A DNA stretch of 53,869 nt from contig NZ_BJDL01000016.1 in NCBI RefSeq assembly GCF_005405125.1, positions 1 through 53,869 on the forward strand, given 5' to 3'. This document shows, in pieces, positions 16,440 to 24,954 of this stretch. This DNA is from Lactiplantibacillus songbeiensis. GTDB taxonomy: Bacteria > Bacillota > Bacilli > Lactobacillales > Lactobacillaceae. A model generated the notes under the pieces. That model saw only the letters and a list, made by a program, of their open reading frames with translations. It ran no database searches and was not told the DNA's origin. The stretch's first letter is position 1. Every line of letters begins with the position of its first letter. The position numbers and the translations under genes are program-made.

Positions 16440-16490
16440 AATCTCCTAATCTGTTATGATTAAGTCATAACGAGATTGGGGGATTTTTTT
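16440..16490 (+). terminator. Terminator overlapping the promoter and RBS of the CPBP gene
   Basis: About a 20-bp stem (16440-16459 with 16465-16484), then T7 ending 1 bp before the CPBP ATG. The 5' arm carries an extended -10 (TGTTATGAT, 16451-16459), and the 3' arm holds the GGGGG ribosome binding site. Upstream transcripts would terminate here, while transcripts from the internal promoter would start near the loop and lack the 5' arm. Confidence 0.65.
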
Positions 16491-16491
16491 G

Positions 16492-17697
16492 ATGCAGACA
16501 GATGTTGACCGGCAGTTGCGTCGCTGGTATGTGGCGCAATTAGTTGTGTTAATCGGCGCGTTATTAGTTCGTTTATTGGCGAATGGTTTGGGGAGCAGTC
16601 TACTCGGAGTTGTTTTATTACTTTGGTTTTTTAGTGCCATGTTGCCAGCCTACGAACAGGGGGTCGCGGATAAAAGCTGGTCTTTTTTCCGGCGGTTCAA
16701 TCATTACTTTCAAACGATTATGCAATTTAGCGTGTTTCCGTTATTGTTAGGAAATCTGATCTGGATGTTGAGTCATTGGACACCTTTAGATCAACAGGGA
16801 TTGATTGCGGTCGGGTTTACGTATTTGTTGATCTTATTTATTCCAGTTGGCTACGTGGTTACTCGGCCAGTTGGCTCCTTAGTTGGCCGGATTATTTTAT
16901 TGATTTCCGCTATTTTTAGCGGGGTGGTCGGGGCACATGAAGTGTTGTTAATGACACCAGGACTGACCGCCATTCCGGCTAGCTTTACTTTGGTTGGTGA
17001 TAGTGGGGTACTAGGCGCGTTCGGTTTTGTGGCCGCCTTTGGGGTATTGATGATGGCTTGGGGCTTTCATTTGCCAACTTGGCGGTTTAATCGGTCGACT
17101 AATGCATGGGTGTTAGCGTTGATTGGCTTCTTGGCGCTTGGTTTTGTCATTTGGAATGCTTTTGGAAGTGGGGATAGCTTAACAACGCTGTTCACTAGAT
17201 ATACTTTTAGGATGAAGTCGCCATCTTGGAAAATGTTTCTGAGCGGTTTGGAACCTGGAATTGCTGAAGAGTGGTTGTATCGATTCGGTATCTTATCCTT
17301 GTTATTATGGCAGTTTCGGCAAGCCAAACATCAAATTGGCTGGGCAGTTGGGCTGAGCAGCTTGTTGTTTGGTTTGTGGCATAGTACTAATATTTTGGCC
17401 GGGCAAGCTGTGAGCGCGACGCTGGAACAAATGGTCTTTGCAATGGCGTTAGGAAGTTTTCTGGCAGCGAGTTATTTGTACACTGGGAGTTTTGCCGTAC
17501 CAATTGTGATTCATACGCTAACCGACAGCTTAAGTATGATGACGTCAGGAACTCAAACGATGAGTCAACCAAACTTGTTGGAATGGCAAAGCATGGGTAT
17601 TCTGGTCGTGGTATTCGGGTTAATGACGCTCTTCTTATTGACAGGGTCAAGACGGCAAGTGGTTGAGGCACATACACAACGATTTCTGCGACTTTGA
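16492..17697 (+). CDS. CPBP family intramembrane metalloprotease (Abi/CAAX-like)
   Basis: A 401-residue membrane protein with ~8-10 hydrophobic segments. The catalytic motifs of the CPBP family lie in the C-terminal half: EEWLYRFG (EExxxR, ~residues 259-266), FGLWHSTN (FxxxH) and VIHTLTDS (third His). Bacterial members act in protein processing or bacteriocin self-immunity. No bacteriocin genes are nearby, so an immunity role has no support here. The start ATG has GGGGG 9 bp upstream; a TTG at 16489 in frame is less likely. Confidence 0.85.
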   Translation: MQTDVDRQLRRWYVAQLVVLIGALLVRLLANGLGSSLLGVVLLLWFFSAMLPAYEQGVADKSWSFFRRFNHYFQTIMQFSVFPLLLGNLIWMLSHWTPLDQQGLIAVGFTYLLILFIPVGYVVTRPVGSLVGRIILLISAIFSGVVGAHEVLLMTPGLTAIPASFTLVGDSGVLGAFGFVAAFGVLMMAWGFHLPTWRFNRSTNAWVLALIGFLALGFVIWNAFGSGDSLTTLFTRYTFRMKSPSWKMFLSGLEPGIAEEWLYRFGILSLLLWQFRQAKHQIGWAVGLSSLLFGLWHSTNILAGQAVSATLEQMVFAMALGSFLAASYLYTGSFAVPIVIHTLTDSLSMMTSGTQTMSQPNLLEWQSMGILVVVFGLMTLFLLTGSRRQVVEAHTQRFLRL

Positions 17698-17805
17698 AGC
17701 ATGATGATTAAGGCATTTATATTTAGAAAATGGGTTAATTTAACGAAAATAAGCACGTTTTAAGTGATTTTTGGATTATCTTTCAAGTTAATTCAGTAAA
17801 CAAGT

Positions 17806-17849
17806 TAGCGCTAAATGACGAGCAAATCGTGATTTAACGCTATTTTTTT
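17806..17849 (+). terminator. Terminator of the CPBP gene
   Basis: A 15-bp stem with one mismatch (17806-17820 with 17828-17842), then T8. Confidence 0.85.
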
Positions 17850-17886
17850 GAGCTAAAAGTGCCATTTTAAACTGGTCTATACAATT

Positions 17887-17925
17887 CGTAACGGTTTTGT
17901 AACATGCGTGTTACTGGTTCGCAAC
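17887..17925 (+). promoter_or_regulatory. Phased WalR-like boxes upstream of the 3D-type protein gene
   Basis: Hexamers CGTAAC (17887), TGTAAC (17898), TGTTAC (17909) and CGCAAC (17920) recur every 11 bp. The middle two form TGTAAC-N5-TGTTAC, an exact fit to the known WalR (YycF) consensus TGTWAH-N5-TGTWAH. They end 10 bp before the -10 box. Confidence 0.65.
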
Positions 17926-17935
17926 GCCGAACCGG

Positions 17936-17941
17936 TATACT
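17936..17941 (+). promoter_or_regulatory. -10 box TATACT of the 3D-type protein gene
   Basis: TATACT without a recognisable -35, as expected for an activated promoter. An inverted repeat GGTTCG/CGAACC (17916-17921 with 17928-17933) lies just before it. Confidence 0.5.
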
Positions 17942-18002
17942 AAGTGTCAATTGGTAAAACGAAATGTTAACAGGATTTTAATAAAGGGGAAATTAATCAC
18001 AG

Positions 18003-18440
18003 ATGACAAAATTCAAACACATTCTTATGGTAATTGCGACTGCCACAATTCTAGCGTTTGGCGTATCGAACTTGGTTTCGGAGATGAATCATACCGATAC
18101 AGTTGCCGCTGCGACGACAAAAAAGAAATCCGCTAAGAAGCTTTTTAAAGCTAATATTACGAAGCATGCAGTTATGTCGAAGTCCGTCTTCAAGATGCAA
18201 GGTCGGGTTCACTGGCATAAACGAGTCTTTACATACTATTCGCCAAACGGTTCTGGTGTTTATGGGATGGGACGTTTTACATCTGATGGCACTTATACGT
18301 TGAACGGTTATGACAAGGATGGTTACTTGATCTTAGCCAACAACAAGAAGTTTGGAACGAAGATTAAAACACCACTCGGGATGGGTAAAGTGCATGACCG
18401 GGGCACATACGGGAACCACTACGACATTGTGGTAAAGTAA
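18003..18440 (+). CDS. Small secreted 3D-domain-like (RlpA/double-psi barrel) cell-wall protein
   Basis: A 145-residue exported protein. Signal peptide with hydrophobic core ~6-25 and cleavage near VAA-ATT. A Lys-rich linker follows, then a ~70-residue domain containing FTYYS, GRFTSDGTY, KKFGTKIKT, GKVHDRGTYGNHYDI. The spacing of the three Asp residues (TSDG, HDRG, YDI) and the GT-I strand fit the 3D/double-psi beta-barrel domain found in lytic transglycosylase-like cell-wall proteins. The assignment is by pattern only. AAAGGGG lies 12 bp before the ATG, a rather long spacing. The upstream WalR-like boxes agree with a cell-wall role. Confidence 0.7.
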   Translation: MTKFKHILMVIATATILAFGVSNLVSEMNHTDTVAAATTKKKSAKKLFKANITKHAVMSKSVFKMQGRVHWHKRVFTYYSPNGSGVYGMGRFTSDGTYTLNGYDKDGYLILANNKKFGTKIKTPLGMGKVHDRGTYGNHYDIVVK

Positions 18441-18450
18441 ATTAGGTTGA

Positions 18451-18483
18451 AAAGTCGACACGTCAGGGTGCCGGCTTTTTTGT
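18451..18483 (+). terminator. Terminator of the 3D-type protein gene
   Basis: A hairpin with AAGTCGACAC and GTGCCGGCTT arms (one mismatch, some G-T) around a short loop, then T6. Confidence 0.7.
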
Positions 18484-18514
18484 TGTGAAAATAGACTAGG
18501 TCTTGGTTTAATCT

Positions 18515-18583
18515 GTGACTTTGGCCGGCTCGAAAACGCGGTTACCACGTGCCAGCGTCAATCCAACCCAACTAAAGCCGCAA
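18515..18583 (-). repeat. Family A truncated copy A7 (minus orientation)
   Basis: Keeps only the end of the element: GGCTCGAAAACGCGGTTACC, CACGTGCCAGC, CAATCCAACCCAAC and GCCGCAAG. It aligns with copy A4 read in the same direction. The other half is absent. Confidence 0.7.
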
Positions 18584-18621
18584 GTTTCACTAACCTTAAT
18601 ATGTCGCCAAGCATGGATTAA

Positions 18622-18636
18622 GAATGACCGTCATTC
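18622..18636. promoter_or_regulatory. Inverted repeat GAATGAC-C-GTCATTC upstream of suf
   Basis: Perfect 7-1-7 inverted repeat about 170 bp before the suf -35 box. Operator role unknown. Confidence 0.35.
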
Positions 18637-18735
18637 ACTTTATTAATCAATTTTAATTCAATAATCATTTGAATCTAAATAAACAATCCCAACTAAAACC
18701 AAACTGAACCTCCGCTAATTGCTTGCAACGACTAG

Positions 18736-18750
18736 GGTTAACGGTTAACC
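18736..18750. promoter_or_regulatory. Inverted repeat GGTTAAC-G-GTTAACC upstream of suf
   Basis: Perfect 7-1-7 inverted repeat, 55 bp before the suf -35 box; same geometry as the one at 18622. Confidence 0.4.
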
Positions 18751-18804
18751 AACAACTATCACTTTTCTATATTTTTGAATCTTAAACATTTTCCCGACAT
18801 TTAA

Positions 18805-18835
18805 TTGACCTGAAACGGGTTTCGTATCGTATACT
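18805..18835 (+). promoter_or_regulatory. Candidate suf operon promoter
   Basis: TTGACC (18805-18810), a 19-bp spacer containing GAAAC-GG-GTTTC, and TATACT (18830-18835). It gives a ~100-nt leader before sufC. Confidence 0.5.
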
Positions 18836-18939
18836 AGAACTAACGTATGAAAGCGCCGTCAACTTTAGTTATGACGGATGGCCATCATATAAATCCGCGG
18901 CAGAACCAAGCTTAGGCGGCCAGAAATGAGGAAGATAAA

Positions 18940-19734
18940 ATGTCAACGCTAGTCATTAAAGATTTAAAAGTCTCAGTTACTGAAAACGAACAAGAACGAC
19001 TGATTTTAAAAGGGGTCAACTTGACGCTGAATACTGGTGAAACTCATGCCATCATGGGACCAAACGGGACTGGTAAATCCACGTTATCCGAAACGATTAT
19101 GGGTAATCCCGCCTATCATGTCGTTAGTGGGCAAATCTTATTGGATGGGGTTGACCTTTTAAAGATGTCGGTCGATGAACGTGCACGGGCCGGACTCTTC
19201 CTAGCGATGCAATATCCCGCTGAAATCAAGGGGGTTACCAACATTGAATTTTTGCGAGCAGCGATTAATGCCCGGCGTCCTAAAGATGATCAGATTTCAG
19301 TGACGGATTTCTTAGCTTTATTGGATAAGAACTTGGCTGAACTAAACATGTCGACATCAATGGCTGAACGGTATTTAAACGAAGGCTTCTCTGGTGGCGA
19401 AAAGAAACGTAATGAAATTTTGCAATTATTAATGATTCAACCTAAATTCGCCATTTTAGATGAAATCGACTCTGGCTTGGATATTGATGCGCTACAAGTG
19501 GTGGCACATGGGGTTAATGCGATGGCGAGTCCAGATTTTGGGACGCTGATTATTACCCATTATCAACGACTACTGAACTATATCGTCCCCGATTATGTGC
19601 ATGTCATGATGGACGGTAAGATTGTGAAGACTGGTGATGCTAAGTTAGCGAACACCTTGGAAGCTGAAGGGTATGCTGGCTTACGAGATGAACTGGGCTT
19701 AGATGTACCGTTGACCGATGACGATGTCGAATAG
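18940..19734 (+). CDS. sufC: SufC, Fe-S cluster assembly ATPase
   Basis: 264 residues, a single soluble ABC ATPase domain. Walker A GPNGTGKST (~40-48), signature FSGGEKKR, Walker B FAILDEIDSGLD and the H-loop IITHYQR are intact. DEIDSGLD is the typical SufC form. SufC forms the SufBCD scaffold complex and drives Fe-S cluster assembly. It is the first gene of a tightly packed sufCDSUB operon in the Firmicutes order, with a GAGGA-type site before the ATG. Confidence 0.95.
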   Translation: MSTLVIKDLKVSVTENEQERLILKGVNLTLNTGETHAIMGPNGTGKSTLSETIMGNPAYHVVSGQILLDGVDLLKMSVDERARAGLFLAMQYPAEIKGVTNIEFLRAAINARRPKDDQISVTDFLALLDKNLAELNMSTSMAERYLNEGFSGGEKKRNEILQLLMIQPKFAILDEIDSGLDIDALQVVAHGVNAMASPDFGTLIITHYQRLLNYIVPDYVHVMMDGKIVKTGDAKLANTLEAEGYAGLRDELGLDVPLTDDDVE

Positions 19735-21029
19735 TGGGGGTGCCTAATTTGGATGCAACAACATTATTAGCGGGTGTGCAGGCCTATGCCCACGCTCAAA
19801 ATGAACCGGATTGGCTGCTAAAGCTCCGCGAACAAGCCGTTGCGGCGTACTTTAAGTTGCCATTACCGAAATTTGAAAAGATTAGTTATAAAGATTGGCC
19901 GTTATTTAACTTTACGGCTCCAACAGCGATCGAGAGTGCCCCTGTTACGGGCGAATTAGCAGCGACGGCGGCCACCCAGCAGTTTTATGCGGTCGGTGAT
20001 TCGACGATCCAACTGACATTACCAGCCGAGGCACTACAACAGGGGGTTATTTTATCTGATCTCCGTTCGGCAATTCAACATCATGGCGATTTGGTTGAAA
20101 CCTACTTGATGCAAAAGGCGTTAAAGCTAGGCGATGATAAGCTCACCGCTTTGAATACGGCGATGATGACCAATGGCTTCTTTCTGTATGTGCCTAAAAA
20201 CGTCGAATTAAAAGCGCCAATTGAAATTTTACAAGTCGTTGATAATCGTACGCAACAGAACTACTTTAGTCACAATCTATTGATTGCGGATACGAGTAGT
20301 CGTGTCAACGTGATTCAACGGTTAGCGTCCGTTGGTGACCAAGCCAATGCGGCGCATGTATTAGTTGAAGTCGTGGCCGAAGCGAATAGCCAAGTGAACT
20401 TTGCCGGGATCGATACGTTGGATCATCGGACAACGGCGTACTTGAATCGGCGCGGCTACTTAGCTAACGATGCGAAGTTGGATTGGGAATTAGCCGAGAT
20501 GAATGCTGGTGATGTGATCGCTGATTTTGATTCAGAACTTAAGGGCCGTGGCTCTGAAGCGATGGTCAAGACGATTGCGATTGCTAACCGTGAACAAACC
20601 CAAGGTCTGGACACTCGGGTCACTAACTATGGTAAGAAGACGGTCGCTAACATTGTGCAACGGGGGATTATCCTCGATGCTGCGACGTTAATCTTTAACG
20701 GCATCGGCCATATTATTAAGGGCGCACATGGGGCCAAAGCGGATCAAGAAAATCGCTTATTGATGCTCTCATCAAAAGCCCGGGGCGATGCTGACCCAAT
20801 CTTATTGATTGATGAAAATGACGTTGAAGCCGGACATGCGGCCAGTGTTGGTCGCGTCGATGAACAACAGATGTATTATTTGTTGAGTCGTGGGATTCCC
20901 AAGCCAGAAGCTGAACGCTTGGTCATTCGGGGGTTCTTAGCGGGTGTGATTACTGAACTGCGCTCACAACGACTCCGGCATGAATTGAATGCATTGATTG
21001 AGAGGCGGTTAACCGATGGCAACAACTAA
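19734..21029 (+). CDS. sufD: SufD, Fe-S cluster assembly scaffold subunit
   Basis: 431 residues with the SufBD beta-helix core (e.g. IQRLASVGDQANAAHV, AHGAKADQENRLLML, RGIPKPEAERLVIRGF near the C-terminus). SufD pairs with SufB and SufC in the cytoplasmic scaffold. The GTG at 19734 overlaps the sufC stop but lacks a ribosome binding site. TTG 19749, 6 bp after GGGGGTG, or GTG 19740 are equally possible starts and would shorten the protein by a few residues. Confidence 0.92.
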   Translation: MGVPNLDATTLLAGVQAYAHAQNEPDWLLKLREQAVAAYFKLPLPKFEKISYKDWPLFNFTAPTAIESAPVTGELAATAATQQFYAVGDSTIQLTLPAEALQQGVILSDLRSAIQHHGDLVETYLMQKALKLGDDKLTALNTAMMTNGFFLYVPKNVELKAPIEILQVVDNRTQQNYFSHNLLIADTSSRVNVIQRLASVGDQANAAHVLVEVVAEANSQVNFAGIDTLDHRTTAYLNRRGYLANDAKLDWELAEMNAGDVIADFDSELKGRGSEAMVKTIAIANREQTQGLDTRVTNYGKKTVANIVQRGIILDAATLIFNGIGHIIKGAHGAKADQENRLLMLSSKARGDADPILLIDENDVEAGHAASVGRVDEQQMYYLLSRGIPKPEAERLVIRGFLAGVITELRSQRLRHELNALIERRLTDGNN

Positions 21030-22239
21030 TTATCGCGCGGACTTTCCAATTTTAAACACAATGATTAATGGCGAACCGTTGACCTACCTAGATAGTGCGG
21101 CGACCTCGCAGAAACCCCAAGCGGTGATTGATGCGCTGGTTACTTACTATCAACATGATAATGCCAATGTGCATCGCGGGGTGTATACGCTGGCGGCACA
21201 AGCAACTGATCAATATGAAGCGGTTCGTGATCAAGTGGCGGCGTTCATCAACGCGCCCCAACGTGAAACCGTCTTCTTTACGCGCTCAACGACTGAAAGC
21301 TTGAATTGGGTGGCCCAGACTTATGGTGAACAGTTCATTGGCCCGCAAGATGAAATCGTTTTAACGGTGATGGAACATCATAGTAACTTGGTACCGTGGC
21401 AACAGTTGGCCATTCGCAAACACGCAAAATTACGCTATATTGGCTTAACTAGCGATGGTCAACTTGATATGGACGCGGCTAAGCGCCTGATTACGGCTAA
21501 GACCAAGTTAGTCGCAGTCGCTGAAACGTCGAATGTTTTAGGGGTGACGAACCCCATCAACGATTTAGCCGCCTTAGCTCATCAAAATGGGGCGATTATC
21601 GTGGTCGATGGTGCTCAAGCAGTCGCACATCAACCAGTCGATGTGCAAGCCATGGATGCCGACTTCTATGCCTTTTCTGGTCATAAGATGTTAGCACCGA
21701 CTGGCATTGGCGTGCTGTATGGTAAGTTAGACTTACTTAAGCAATTAACGCCAGCTGAATTTGGCGGCGAGATGATCGATAATGTCACTCAGCAGACGAC
21801 AACGTTTGCGGCGATTCCCCAACGTTTTGAAGCTGGGACACCCAATATTAGTGGTGTGATTGGTCTCGGGGCCGCTATCACTTACTTGCAACAAGTTGGC
21901 TGGCCAACCATTGAAGCCCAGGAAAACCAATTAACGGAACGCTTATTAACTGGGTTACTAAAAATGGATGGCGTTACCGTTTATGGCCCCCATGATTTAG
22001 CGTTACACGGTCCGGTAGTGGCGTTTAATTTGAATGGTGTGCATCCGCATGATGTGGCGACTGGCTTAGATATGGCCGGTGTTGAAGTACGAGCTGGCCA
22101 CCATTGCGCGCAACCATTAATGCAATACTTGCAAACGAGTGCCACGGTGCGGGCGAGCGTCATGTTTTATAACACGCCCGCAGAGATTGACCGCTTACTA
22201 ACGGCCTTAGCCGAAGTAAAGGAGTTCTTCCAACCATGA
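21016..22239 (+). CDS. sufS: SufS, group II cysteine desulfurase
   Basis: 407 residues, PLP-dependent fold type I. The PLP Lys is in FSGHKMLAPTGIGVLYG (~residue 228), the persulfide Cys in RAGHHCAQPLM (~368), and the DGAQAVAHQ strand holds the PLP Asp. It mobilises sulfur from cysteine, which SufU accepts in Gram-positive systems. It overlaps sufD by 14 bp, with GAGGCGG before the ATG. Confidence 0.95.
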   Translation: MATTNYRADFPILNTMINGEPLTYLDSAATSQKPQAVIDALVTYYQHDNANVHRGVYTLAAQATDQYEAVRDQVAAFINAPQRETVFFTRSTTESLNWVAQTYGEQFIGPQDEIVLTVMEHHSNLVPWQQLAIRKHAKLRYIGLTSDGQLDMDAAKRLITAKTKLVAVAETSNVLGVTNPINDLAALAHQNGAIIVVDGAQAVAHQPVDVQAMDADFYAFSGHKMLAPTGIGVLYGKLDLLKQLTPAEFGGEMIDNVTQQTTTFAAIPQRFEAGTPNISGVIGLGAAITYLQQVGWPTIEAQENQLTERLLTGLLKMDGVTVYGPHDLALHGPVVAFNLNGVHPHDVATGLDMAGVEVRAGHHCAQPLMQYLQTSATVRASVMFYNTPAEIDRLLTALAEVKEFFQP

Positions 22240-22697
22240 GTTTGTTAAAGTTAGGTGAATTATACAAAGCCGTGATCTTAGAACATGCCCAGCAACCGCA
22301 TCATCACGGCCAGTTGCCGGATGTGCCAGGGTTGACGTTGAATAATCCGACTTGCGGTGATGTGATTAAAGTCCAATTGGATATTCAAGATGATCAGATC
22401 CAACAAATCGCCTTTAGTGGCACGGGCTGTACGATCTCACAAGCTTCGGCGAGTGTGATGACCGATGTGCTAGCCAAGCAATCACCCGCACAGGCGAAAG
22501 CGTTGATTCACGACTTTTCACAGTTAGTGATGGGTGATGAGATCGATGTTACCGCCAAAAAACAATTGGGCGATGCGGCTGTTTTAGGAGCGGTCGCGGA
22601 ATTTCCGACCCGTATTCGCTGTGCGATGCTGGCTTGGCATGCGGCTGACCAATTATTAGATGAGCTTGGAGGAACCCCAAATGAGCAAGAAAGTTAA
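22236..22697 (+). CDS. sufU: SufU, zinc-dependent sulfur transfer protein
   Basis: 153 residues of the IscU fold. The three Cys are in NPTCGD (~41), [10 protein letters not shown] (~66) and IRCAML (~128), and the longer loop before the third Cys is typical of SufU rather than IscU. It accepts persulfide sulfur from SufS and passes it to SufBCD. It overlaps sufS by 4 bp and sufB by 17 bp. Confidence 0.95.
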   Translation: MSLLKLGELYKAVILEHAQQPHHHGQLPDVPGLTLNNPTCGDVIKVQLDIQDDQIQQIAFSGTGCTISQASASVMTDVLAKQSPAQAKALIHDFSQLVMGDEIDVTAKKQLGDAAVLGAVAEFPTRIRCAMLAWHAADQLLDELGGTPNEQES

Positions 22698-24090
22698 TGA
22701 AGTTGTTACTGATAATCAAAATTATGAATATGGGTTCCATGATGATGTGACGCCGGTCTATTCAACTGGTGAAGGCTTAACCGAGGAAATCGTCCGTGAA
22801 ATTTCGGCTGAAAAGCACGAACCGCAATGGATGCTCGATTACCGGTTAAAAGCCTATGAAATCTATAAAAAGATGCCGATGCCGAAGTTTGGTCCTGACT
22901 TGTCCGGACTGGATATGGAACATATGAAGTACTTCCAAAAAGCGACGGATAAGAAGTATCGCAACTGGGATGATGTGCCACCTAAGATCAAAGAAACCTT
23001 TGATCGGCTAGGGGTTCCCCAAGCGGAACGGAAATATCTAGCTGGGTCGAGTGCGCAATATGAATCCGAAGTGGTCTATCATCGGATGCAAGAGACCTTT
23101 GATAAGACCGGGATTATCTTTACGGATACCGATACGGCCTTGAAGCAATATCCGGAACTCTTTAAGAAATGGTTCGGTAAGCTGGTTCATCCCGATTCCA
23201 ATAAATATGCGGCTTTAAATGCGGCAGTCTGGTCTGGTGGATCGTTTATTTACGTGCCCAAAGGCGTTAAAGTCACCACGCCAATTCAATCCTACTTTCG
23301 AATTAATGCGGAAAACACCGGGCAGTTTGAACGGACGCTAATCATTGTCGATGATGGCGCCAGTGTGAACTACGTAGAAGGCTGTACGGCACCAAGTTAT
23401 GATTCGGATAGCCTCCATGCAGCGGTGGTGGAAGTCTTTGTTGAAGACAATGCCACTTGTCGCTACACCACGATTCAAAACTGGTCCAATAACGTGTACA
23501 GCTTGGAAACCAAGCGTGCGCAAGCTATGGCCAATGCCACGATGGAATGGGTCGATGGTAACTTAGGGTCTAAGATTACGATGAAATACCCATCCGTTTA
23601 TCTGGATGGGGAAGGCGCGCACGGCACCATGTTGTCCATCGCGGTCGCGGGACATAACGTTGATCAAGATAATGGTGCGCGGATGATTCATAATGCCAAG
23701 AATACGACCTCCTCGATTGTGTCTAAGTCGATCTCTAAAGACGGCGGTGCGGTTGATTATCGTGGGACGGTGCGTTTCGGTCGGCATTCAGATGGATCGT
23801 TCGCCCACGTGGAATGTGACACGATCATTATGGATGACCAGTCGTCTAGTGATACGATTCCCTATAACGAAATCTTGAATGGTAATGTCTCGATGGAACA
23901 TGAAGCAAAAGTCTCCAAAGTTTCGGAAGAACAACTCTATTACTTGATGAGTCGGGGTATTTCGGAACAAAAGGCGACGGAAATGATTATCATGGGCTTT
24001 GTGGAACCCTTTACGAAGCAATTACCAATGGAATATGCCGTAGAATTGAACCGCTTGATTAGTTTTGAAATGGAAGGCTCAATTGGTTAA
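22681..24090 (+). CDS. sufB: SufB, Fe-S cluster assembly scaffold subunit
   Basis: 469 residues, highly typical SufB sequence: [45 protein letters not shown] (conserved Cys), [19 protein letters not shown]. Clusters are built on the SufB-SufC-SufD complex. ATG 22681 has GGAGG 8 bp upstream within the end of sufU. An in-frame start at 22660 is unlikely, as it precedes that signal. Confidence 0.95.
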   Translation: MSKKVNEVVTDNQNYEYGFHDDVTPVYSTGEGLTEEIVREISAEKHEPQWMLDYRLKAYEIYKKMPMPKFGPDLSGLDMEHMKYFQKATDKKYRNWDDVPPKIKETFDRLGVPQAERKYLAGSSAQYESEVVYHRMQETFDKTGIIFTDTDTALKQYPELFKKWFGKLVHPDSNKYAALNAAVWSGGSFIYVPKGVKVTTPIQSYFRINAENTGQFERTLIIVDDGASVNYVEGCTAPSYDSDSLHAAVVEVFVEDNATCRYTTIQNWSNNVYSLETKRAQAMANATMEWVDGNLGSKITMKYPSVYLDGEGAHGTMLSIAVAGHNVDQDNGARMIHNAKNTTSSIVSKSISKDGGAVDYRGTVRFGRHSDGSFAHVECDTIIMDDQSSSDTIPYNEILNGNVSMEHEAKVSKVSEEQLYYLMSRGISEQKATEMIIMGFVEPFTKQLPMEYAVELNRLISFEMEGSIG

Positions 24091-24116
24091 GACCAACTAA
24101 GAGGAGGACCATCGCG

Positions 24117-24428
24117 ATGGCAGAAACAACTGCATTTAAAGATAAGGCGATTGAAGCTTTAAAAAAGGTGATTGATCCAGAACTGGGCGTTGATATTGTT
24201 AACCTCGGTTTGATCTATGATGTGACGTTAAATGATATTGGCGAAGCGCGGGTCACGATGACGTTGACTATCATGGGTTGCCCACTGACCGATGAACTAG
24301 CCAGTGGCATCGCCGAAGCGTTAGGTGACTTACCCGAAGTTAAAGAAGTTGTGATTAATTTAGTTTGGGAGCCAGCCTGGTCGATTGCTCGAATGTCACG
24401 AGAAGCTCGGTTAGCGCTAGGTGTTTAG
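24117..24428 (+). CDS. MIP18/DUF59 family metal-sulfur cluster assembly factor
   Basis: 103 residues: AIEALKKVIDPELGVDIVNLGLIYDV is the classic MIP18/PaaD-like start, and TLTIMGCPLTDELASGI holds the conserved Cys. These proteins assist Fe-S cluster maturation or delivery. It is the last gene of the suf operon, 26 bp after sufB with AGAGGAGG, and the operon terminator follows. SufT is a reasonable name by analogy, but it is not fused to a longer SufT. Confidence 0.88.
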   Translation: MAETTAFKDKAIEALKKVIDPELGVDIVNLGLIYDVTLNDIGEARVTMTLTIMGCPLTDELASGIAEALGDLPEVKEVVINLVWEPAWSIARMSREARLALGV

Positions 24429-24460
24429 GGATTATTCATCATATAGTGCGTATTGATTAA

Positions 24461-24487
24461 AAAGTCCAGCATTGGCTGGACTTTTTT
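24461..24487 (+). terminator. Terminator of the suf operon
   Basis: Perfect AAAGTCCAGC/GCTGGACTTT stem with an ATTG loop and T6. Confidence 0.92.
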
Positions 24488-24520
24488 GATGTATTCTTAA
24501 TTTGCTAGTTGGATTAATTT

Positions 24521-24668
24521 GTCACTCTGGTTGGGCCAGAATCGGCTGGAACGTGGTGGCCACGTTTTCGAGCTACAAACCGGTCTCGAAAGCCGGGCTT
24601 TATCTGAGTCGGGAAATCACCGACCAAGATAAACGACACCACTGAGCCAATTCTGGCCCGCCCGGCGT
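24521..24668 (+). repeat. Intergenic repeat family A, copy A2 (plus orientation)
   Basis: Outer arms GGGCCAGAATCGGCT and AGCCAATTCTGGCCC pair over 15 bp with one G-T. Inner arms GTGGTG/CACCAC, a first hairpin TTCGAG/CTCGAA and a second hairpin TTTATCT/AGATAAA. Followed 58 bp later by the minus-oriented relative C2. Confidence 0.92.
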
Positions 24669-24726
24669 TAGCAACCGGCTATTAAAAAGTTAATAATTGA
24701 TTATTTCCAGTTCAGTCATTTAGCTG

Positions 24727-24862
24727 CGAGATTGGGTCCCAAAATGCTTAGCCGTGTTATTGGTTTTAGTACGATTACGCCAGGTTCAGTTTTGAAGTCC
24801 GATCTTTAACTTCAAAATGACTCATAGCGTTCCAGCGTTTTAGGAACTAACTGGCAGGCGGC
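24727..24862 (-). repeat. Family A diverged subtype copy C2 (minus orientation, decayed)
   Basis: Aligns with C1 over its length, keeps the TTTTGAAG/CTTCAAAA hairpin and GCGTTCCAGCGTTTTAG, but the outer and middle stems are eroded. Paired with A2. Confidence 0.75.
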
Positions 24863-24906
24863 AACTTTGACGAACACCAAACGTCATCATCTGGCATAAG
24901 TAAACC

Positions 24907-24943
24907 AAAAGCGTCTTAGCAAAATCTGCTAAGACGCTTTTAA
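24907..24943 (-). terminator. Terminator of the glycyl radical enzyme gene
   Basis: Perfect 15-bp stem (24907-24921 with 24927-24941). It lies just after the gene's stop on the minus strand. Confidence 0.9.
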
Positions 24944-24954
24944 ACTAGTTTGAT

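Noticed and set aside
18847-18915. A 22-codon ORF in the suf leader
   Set aside because: No ribosome binding site and no relation to a terminator; chance is likely.
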